Shown: piece by piece, positions 34,601-43,600 of the stretch | Layout of the letters: every line of letters starts with the position of its first letter | How positions within the stretch are numbered: the stretch's first letter is position 1 | From: Blastobasis lacticolella | Taxonomy: Eukaryota; Arthropoda; Insecta; Lepidoptera; Blastobasidae | Direction of reading: 5' to 3' | DNA length: 64,000 bases | NCBI GenBank assembly: GCA_905147135.1 | Contig: LR990039.1 | Location: 31,245,708-31,309,707 of the forward strand | Made by a program: the position numbers and the translations under genes | Notes under the pieces: model-generated | What the model was told of the DNA's origin: nothing | What the model saw: the letters and a program-made list of their open reading frames with translations, nothing else | Databases searched by the model: none

Positions 34601-37600
34601 ATAAACCGACCCAACGGTCGGCAATTTGAAAATTTGGTAGAGAGTGGAGACCGTATAATCGTCTCGAAGCCTTGACCCGTCTGCCTTGTTAATCCTTATC
34701 GTTCATTTGCAAATGACTCGTGAAATCCCCGATCAAAATCAGACGCCAACCAATCAAATTGCCTCATTCAAACCATCAATAAGATTTTTCGAAAATATGA
34801 GGTAGTTAAAAACATTCGGCTAAGTACGCGTCACTCGTGGAAGACAGAGTTCAAGTCAATTATATGTTATAGTCATTAGCCGTTGTAAGTAACAACGAAT
34901 TAAGTTTTAAATAAATTATATTAGCTTTTGCTCACGACTTGGATTACGTAAAATTTGGTTTAAAAAAAAACTAAAAAAATTTGCTACTACAGTCCAAAAA
35001 AACACGAATCTAAAGCAAGAAAAGAAAAGCATGGTCCAAGACATGGCATTACCCGGACAGAAACAGCTCGTGACCGACGGTGTATTACTTTTAAAAAATC
35101 ATATCAAAAACAATCCAAGATCTGTATAAAGTTAAATTACGAAAGCAGCAAAAAAAATATTCACTAAGGCAAATGTTTTCCGCTGTCAAAAATGGACGGT
35201 ATATTGATTTCATCATCATCTTGTTAAACCCCGGTAGCGCTCCCGCGCAACACGCGGGGGCCCGGGGTCCGCCTCAGCGGTATATTGTTTTGACATAGGA
35301 CAACGCCACGCTGCCGTCGCCGCAAGGAACGAAACGTTGCCTGGACTGGAATGTTATATTGTTCTTGGACAAAACACCATAATAAAAGATTGACGTTAGA
35401 TGGATTGCCAGAACGCTGACGATATTCGAAGAAATGTTAGCTACGGAGCCTCAATATTCCAGTATTTTCTTTGATCCAAGACGCGAGCTTCTTTAAAAAT
35501 AGGAATATGGTCATGAAACAGCCCAATCATTATCATCATTCTATCAAAATGCCCAGTCAACAAATGTTCTCCTTCGTCTGGTTCAATACAAGACGAGATT
35601 CTTGTATATAAAGTTGTTATACTGTTTTAAAGTGGTTCTTTATATATATTGGATACGGGACACGAGTATAAAACATTAACCAATGAATCACTAATTGGTT
35701 AAAAGACTGGTTCCATTGATCCACCTCGAATTAATTCAAGCTTTCCAATACACTGATAAACACGGCAAGCTCTGTTTATTTGATCGACGAGGCGCAAATA
35801 TATGATACAATTAAACTCAAACCAAAATTACGTTGTTTACTTACTGGTTTTACAGTGCCATTACGGCCATTACAACTTGTAAAACTGTACATCACAGCAT
35901 TGGTAATATTACATAACATTCTTATACATATGGGAAAAGGCATAGAAGATATTAGCCATGGACAAGAAGCTGAGAGGCTGAGAGAACCACATGACATGAA
36001 AACCATCTTGGACACAGTTAGAAGATTATTTATTAATCGTTACTCTTGAATTACTAAATTCAATAAGAAAAATAAATTAATTTCTATAAGATCCCAACAT
36101 AAGTTTTTTATTCTATGCAGTGACAAACGAGCAGGTAAGTGGTAACTACCCGGTGGTAAGCGGTAACTATCTACCATATTACTGGTTTGACAGTGTCATT
36201 GCAATATGAGAAACTGTACATCCTTGCATTGGCAATATTATATAACATTGCAATAGATATAGGAGAAGACATAGACGATATTACCCTATGCGTCAGATGC
36301 TTTGATAGCGTGGTCAGCAATCTTGCCCCCATCAGCACATTATGCCTAGCGAGTTTGGGATGACGTCAGTGCAAAGCGGACCAATAAGCAGTTGCTTGAC
36401 AATACCACAGGGACAAACTTGGCAAGGCAAGGAACGGTACCGCCAACAGCAACAGCACGATACCACCCTGCTGCAATGACGTCACAGAATATCCGAAATG
36501 CATGTTGTGACGTCATTCATGCTATTGGAGATCGGCGGTGCCGCTGCAGGGCGGTGTCGCAGTCTGAATCCGGGGCGTGGTTGTATGCCCTACCGTCACC
36601 TCACCTAGACGCTTTTCTTGATGACAACTCCCTGCGTGTGGCAGTGGCTCTCCACCTGATCTGCAAGGTGTGTGAATCCCATGAATCACCTGCGGCTCTG
36701 TGATAGAGGCCGATGGTCATCATGGGTTAAGTTGTCGTCGCTGCGCAGGTAGATTTCTGCGTCAGACTTACTCCGGCCTTTGTGTTGTCTCTGGGGCAAT
36801 GTGTGCTGGAGCCGCCGGGCCAGTGCAGGTTTTACGGGAAGAGACCAGATGGGCTGACTCTGTTTTCCTAGAAAAACGGGAAGGGCTTGGTGTCGGACGA
36901 AACGTGCGTTTGCACTGTCACCGTCAGCCACCTGAGTCGCTCGGTCATCTCGCCAGCTGCTACTGTGGAAGATGCAGCTGCCAAGAAAAGGCAACCTATA
37001 TTTTTGTACCCTTCGCTATAGAGATTTTGGGCAGTTAGGATTCAGAGGCGACAAGTTTGGAACGCGACTAATAAGCAGACCGAAAGACAGCAGCGGTGAC
37101 CCCGCGCTGGCTGGATCCTAAAGCAGAGGATAGCCATTCTCATACCGGGAATGCTGCTGGTGTAATAGGGACCTTTGCGCGAGCACAGTCAGGGCCAGAT
37201 TGTTTTATTTATTGTTATTATTGATTTCTCTTTTAATTACGCAAATGTTTTTTTACTATTGTACCATTTCAATGGTTTTTTTTTGTTCAAACGAGCAGAC
37301 AGCTCACCTGCGGCTGATGGTAAGCGATAACTGTTGCCAATAACATCTACCATTAATGCATTTACGATGCAGGCAACAAAAATGCAACACAAATGTTGCT
37401 TGGCGGCAGGAATAGATAAGCCGGTGGTACTCACCCAGGTCGACTCCTCAGTTTCGCAAAGTTCTACCACCTGATAAAATTATTTAAATATAGTTATTAG
37501 ATTATTCCCTAAGTAAACGGTGTGCTGCCCGTGCTACATTTCCAATTAACTTTTTTTTTTTACATTACACAGCTGACAAGCAGGCAAGCGGGCCACCTGA

Positions 37601-40600
37601 TGGAAAGTGGCCACCGCCGCCTATGGACATCAGGAACACCGGGGGAGTCACCAATGCGTTTACTTCATTTTAAATAATAATAACGCAAGTTTTGTAGCTA
37701 GCTTGTCCTCCTCGCACATCTTTAATCAATTTGATAGTAGGTAATTCGTATATCTCATTCATTGAAGTTGATTGATTGAATCATTTATTATATTGGAACC
37801 AATACAAGTCGTTAAAACATCTGTTCACTGCACAGTGTTATCTACGAACAGGCAACCTGTAGCTAGATTGGGCAACAATCTGTTTAAAACGGTTGGCATT
37901 AATGGATACGCAAAACAGAGGATAAGCGTGGAGTTAGTCGATGATAACAATGCCTGCAATTTTATTACCAGTTTTCGGGGTAGACTGGTACATAAAGTTA
38001 CTAAGCTTTAAGTCCACCTTTGTACTATTTTGTGCATTAAGTATTAAATAAATAAATAAATAACAATAGGTAAATAAACAACAAAACATAAAATACGATA
38101 TAGGATACTGTGGGAACTCATTCTAACTTATTCTATATGTATTATATTCTGTTCTAATTAGTAAACGCAGGCTAATGTCTTTTTTCATCTTTCTCTGTGT
38201 TAGTGACTAAGTTATTGAGACTAATGTCTCACAGAAAAACACAGGATGGTTAAAAACTGTTTTATGGTGAAGAAACATTCGTCAAATTTAATTCTCAAGT
38301 AGGCCATGATATAGTAAGTCTATAAGGCCATGGCTATAAATATTACCTAACGTACTAGGTAAAATCGGCCATCGAAAAAACACGCTATTGTAAATCATTA
38401 CACTTTGAATACAACAAAACAAATACCGATGCTGGGAAACAAGTCAATCGAACAAATAGTTATGTCAATATGAATAAGAGTAAAGTCAATATCTGTATCA
38501 CGAATGCAAATACGCACGACATGCGGTCGCCAATTTGAAATATTTAACATATTTCGAAAATTATTTCACTTATGGAATGAACATAATCCCAAGGGATATG
38601 TAATGATTCCCCAGGGAAAGAGAAACTTTATGTTCTTCTTGAATTACACGCGTTGGTAACCGCAGGGAACAGCTAGTGAATTATGGGACTGATCCGTCAC
38701 AAAGATTACAGACATAGGCATAGCTCATATAGCCGTGCAACACCTCGGGCCATTTCGTCACAAATTCAAAATGCCGCAAGATCAAGCCGTAAAAGTAGGT
38801 ATATTATAGTGTTATTCATAATGCAATGGTAAAACTACACATATAATTAGGTATATTATACGGCGGGTCACGTGGTTCGACTTGCGCTGCATACGATTAC
38901 CTGCGCGAAATCCCCTCCACTACCATTTGACAAGTCTCTTCTTTCGTGACGCGGGTTATACAAAGTGCGGCGGGTGGTTTACTTTATGTTGTCTAGATTC
39001 TAGGTAACAGTGTGTGTGAGTTATCTGGATGGAGGGTATAGGTAACAAGGCTTGTAGAAAGAAAACGAAATCTCCTAATCCTATAATGCCTATAATATCA
39101 TAAATGAAAACTAAAGTTTGTAGTGATGCATGGATGAATAGATATTTGTTAGGTACTCTTTCACTCAGAAAATACTGATCGATTTTGAACAAATTTGGCC
39201 CAGAACAGTACATAGGCTATAATTTATCCGGTAAATCAATGTGGTTCCTGCAAAAACGGGTCCGGAACATAAGAACCGAATTGTACGCGAACGAAGTCCA
39301 AATACTATTTATGCGAAAGTTTCACGTAAAAACTACTGAGCGGATGTTGATGAAATTTGCCAGCAATGTAATTTACAGCCCATAATAATCACGGGGTGCC
39401 AATAGGCATATAAGATCCAACTTATCCCGAACGAAATTTCCGCGGGAGCGGTCTCGGAACGTACCTAATAGCGAACATCACGCTAACGAAGTCGCAGGCG
39501 AAAGCTATAAAATCTAAAATTGACAACCTACCCATTCTCGTTTAAAGGTACCAGAAATATTATTACATAATTAATTTTCGATATTTACCAAAATATCCAT
39601 TAACGACGACAAAATGGAGCGGTAGGGGTAATATCGCCCATGCCAGGAGAGCTAGCAGCATCACTGATATTGACATGAAGGAAGAGTATAGAAGCAACAC
39701 TCTGTCGCGCACATTCTTATGTGTGAACTCTGTCACCATAGACGCAGTGGCAGTGAATGTTAAACTCATCCTGAAAAGAAAAGAAATCGTACATCATCTT
39801 TATATACATCATCATATTTTTCGTGTTGTTAATGATTAGGCGATAATCGGTGGACTTTTCCGCATTATACTGGACAATGTATCAGTGCGACAACAGCAAC
39901 TCATCCAACTTGACAATACCATACCAGAAATAGGTATATTCGAACAACACTTTACAATTTTTTGATCTAATTCTAATCTTTATAAACTAATTCAAAAAAA
40001 TTGACTCTGTTGTGTGTGGATGTTTACTTTGGACACTATGGTTGAAGATATTAATAGGTCATTTTATTGTCTCAAATCATGTTTCATAACATGGTGACAG
40101 CGGAAAATGCAATTTAAATTGAAGTTTTCAGTTTGGACTACTAAACAGGAGTCGAAAAGGTCGACATGGCTGAAATCGGTCCGTAATTATTTTTGTTTTT
40201 TGCAGTTGCACACGCTTTTTGCAGGAACAGGTCATGAATACAAAATCTACAATCAAATCTTATCAAATCACTATTTGTATAAATTTTAGTTTATCGTGTA
40301 CGTACTCGGGTTATGGCAGAATACCAGTATGTTGCTATACCAGGCAACACTGTGCTGAGCTATAACCCTTTTGTGCTTCACACACACATGCGGCTTCATT
40401 ACGCAGGGAGCAATAATGGTAGCTGTGTATACCTGCCTGCATAGTTAATTAATTACTAAGTCTACCTTGTACTTCTAAGTTCTTCTAAGTCCAAGTTATC
40501 TGTGTGTGCATGAAGTATCAAATAAACCATATTCTATTCTATTCTAATCTAGTCTCCAAGCTAGCATTTTAGTAAACTCGATCGGCCAATAGGAAAGAAC

Positions 40601-43600
40601 AGGCGATAGCTAACTTCATGTGGAAAAAATTATAGAGGAGCCGAGACGCGGAGTTATTTAGTGCGGTGACGTGAGCCCGGGCTCGCCTCCTTTTCTTTTA
40701 CGAGCAATTAAGTACGAGGAAGTAGGTATGTTTAGAATAATGGCGTAGTGGAGGAATCGAATCTACGCTCATTAGAATTGGGGTATGTTCACCATAGGTA
40801 CATAGGTACCGACTAGACTGAGCTATTGAATAAATATATCTAAATGAGAGGAGAGTTACGAAACCTTTGGTGAGGCCAGGTACGGCAAAAATGCTGGCGG
40901 AATTTCGGAGGTAGATAAGGAGTTTTGTAGGTAGCTGTGCGTATATTGTCTGAGGGCGGTTATGAACGAGACGCTATCTCAGTCTTAACTAGAATATTAT
41001 CCTGATGTTAGGTAGGTTAGGTAGGCCTGACATATGTACCACTATGCCATGTGTTGGTAGAAAAGGGATGTAAACTTGATTTCATTGTTGCCGAACAGTA
41101 AACTAAGACAATTTCTTCAGTAAGTAACTAGGACACTTACTTCATGCTATTTTTTTTTTATAAAAAAATTAATATAAGTACCGTATTATTTACCTAGAAT
41201 CAACAATAATTTTAATTCTCTGTGAATAAGTTCCTATTGTAATCTTTTCGAAAATCCACACAATATTCGGGCCGCTTGTTAACAATAAAATAAATTCAAC
41301 AACATATAATAAACCTCTTCCAAATAAATTGAAACGATAGTACGTAAAATAGCAACTTCTCGCATTAGTCATCATTACAAGCGTACATTTATTTACCTAC
41401 TTACATGTTTTTCTTATCAACAACGTCTTTTATCAGAGGATTTCGGGTTATAATGAGAGTTAATGAGAGTACGATGACATTGCGATTCCGTCATTAAAAT
41501 AAGAATCTCTTTGATTTCAGTGCGTGTTATTATAAATTGAACTATACTATTTTAATGACACTTCGCCATTCTCGTTCGATTGAAATACAACTTTTGTGAA
41601 ACAATTTTACAGAGAGTAAATTAATATAACAAACATTAACCGATCGTTTCCGCTTTATTAATAAAATCAAGCTAATTTTTTAATTATGCCGCATTTAGAA
41701 CCGCATGAAAGTACGTTCATAGTTTTTGAGTTCATCGCGAACAGCAGACTGAGACTTTCGCTTGATAATATGTTCCCGATTTTAAACAAACCGCAATTTT
41801 AGGAAAATATATTTTAGGATAACGGTTTAAGGCCTTATTCTCTATCACTTTTATTTCACGTGGTCGTACGACATACGACATTTATAGACATGTCTGCGTA
41901 CAAACCATTTATTTTATTATTATTAGGATTAGAGGAGACCCGAAATGGAAAAAACCGCATTAATGTGACTATTGGATTTACAGATTAAAAATTACGATGA
42001 CACTCACACAACACCCTCAGCTAGTTTCGCGACGACCAGCATCCAGTAGTTCTGGCTGGACGCGCCCAGGACACCGCAAGCGAAGAGGCACAGGTTTCCC
42101 GCCGCCAAGAACATTTTCCTTCCAAACGCATCAATGATGAACCCAGTGAAGAGAGCTGCGCAGAGTTGACCTGGAGGGCACACATTGTAATCGATTAGAT
42201 ACGTCATAACACTGACCATGTCATGAAACGGACAACGATTGGACTGCCTGTAAAATATACTACCTAAGATAAGTCTGCACTTAGGTATGGCGTCCCATGT
42301 CATTGTTTTTAATGGGAATTGTTCTTGTTGGCTGATTCTACAATATTTTGTTTCATATTATACCGTTTTGAAAATTCTTCGTAAACTCTGTACTCCTGAA
42401 CCAATTTCGAAAATTATTTTGATTAATCAGAAGATACACGACATGCGGCGGTAGATACCTACTTTGATCGGAATTTCCCAAAGGATGTGAAACGACATTA
42501 TGAATGGATCACACCGACGAAGGGGCGAGAAAAGCTCAATTCATAATATTTTATTAGATCCTTCCTGTACCTATCGATATTTATCAAACAGTGTTCCAAA
42601 AATATCAAACGGAAAATAATATTTTATAGAGGCAACGTTTTCATGTGATTGTGTTAGAAGTAATCTCCAACTGTCATCATCATCGTCCGAGCGGTCAACC
42701 CCGGCTTCTCTAGTCTTTGCCTAGCGAAACTTTTCTTCCCGAAAAAAGTATAAGCATATTTGAATATTGTTTGGAATTGGAATTGCACACTAGCAAAACC
42801 ACGAGGACGACTATAAATGATAAATTATGCTGAAATTCAACAAATATCAAGTCACATAAAACAGTATGTCCCACAAGAAACTGCCTAACTTCGTAACCTT
42901 AGATCTTTTTGCGTCCAAAAAGTTTACGGATGAACGGTCTCGACGTTCAGTTCTTAATATCGTCTCAATTTCCCCTCTTACAACCAGGTAAAAGACATTA
43001 TGTTCCGTCGTCTAGTTACAACGTCTTATTAACTACTACAAAGTGGATGAAGCGAGCTGACAATAATTTTATTATCCTCAAAACTCAGTGAAATATATCA
43101 ACGAAACGAACTGTGAGTTGATAAATGAAGATAAAGCGCGGGCCCTGCAGGAGCGGGGCACACGCACATTAATTCAGATATATGTTACGAGTAGGTGTAC
43201 CTATATCGTGTGAAGCTGTGTGCTGTGTTCATCGGTAGTTATTTTGGCACAAGTTATTTCTGAGCATTTTACATAAACGCAAGTCTTCAACAGAAAAATA
43301 AGATATCATTTAAGAAAATAGTAAACTTTTATCTCTAAATGAAAGTGTTGTGCTGATATCGAGCCGGAAGGTTTTATCTGGTTAGCAAAGATGTGGGCCC
43401 TAGGCCGGTCGTCTTGAATGTAACCTAAACATATTGGCTCCTGTGATTAGCTTGTGGAAAGCCAGCTATTTGATAAACAGCAATGCGGCAGCATAAATAA
43501 GAAACATAGTCATTGGGTTTATATTTGGTATGACAAAGGGTAAGAGTGAGGGATTTGTGAGGGCTGTATATTAGGTACGCATTGCAATGGAGGACAAGGC

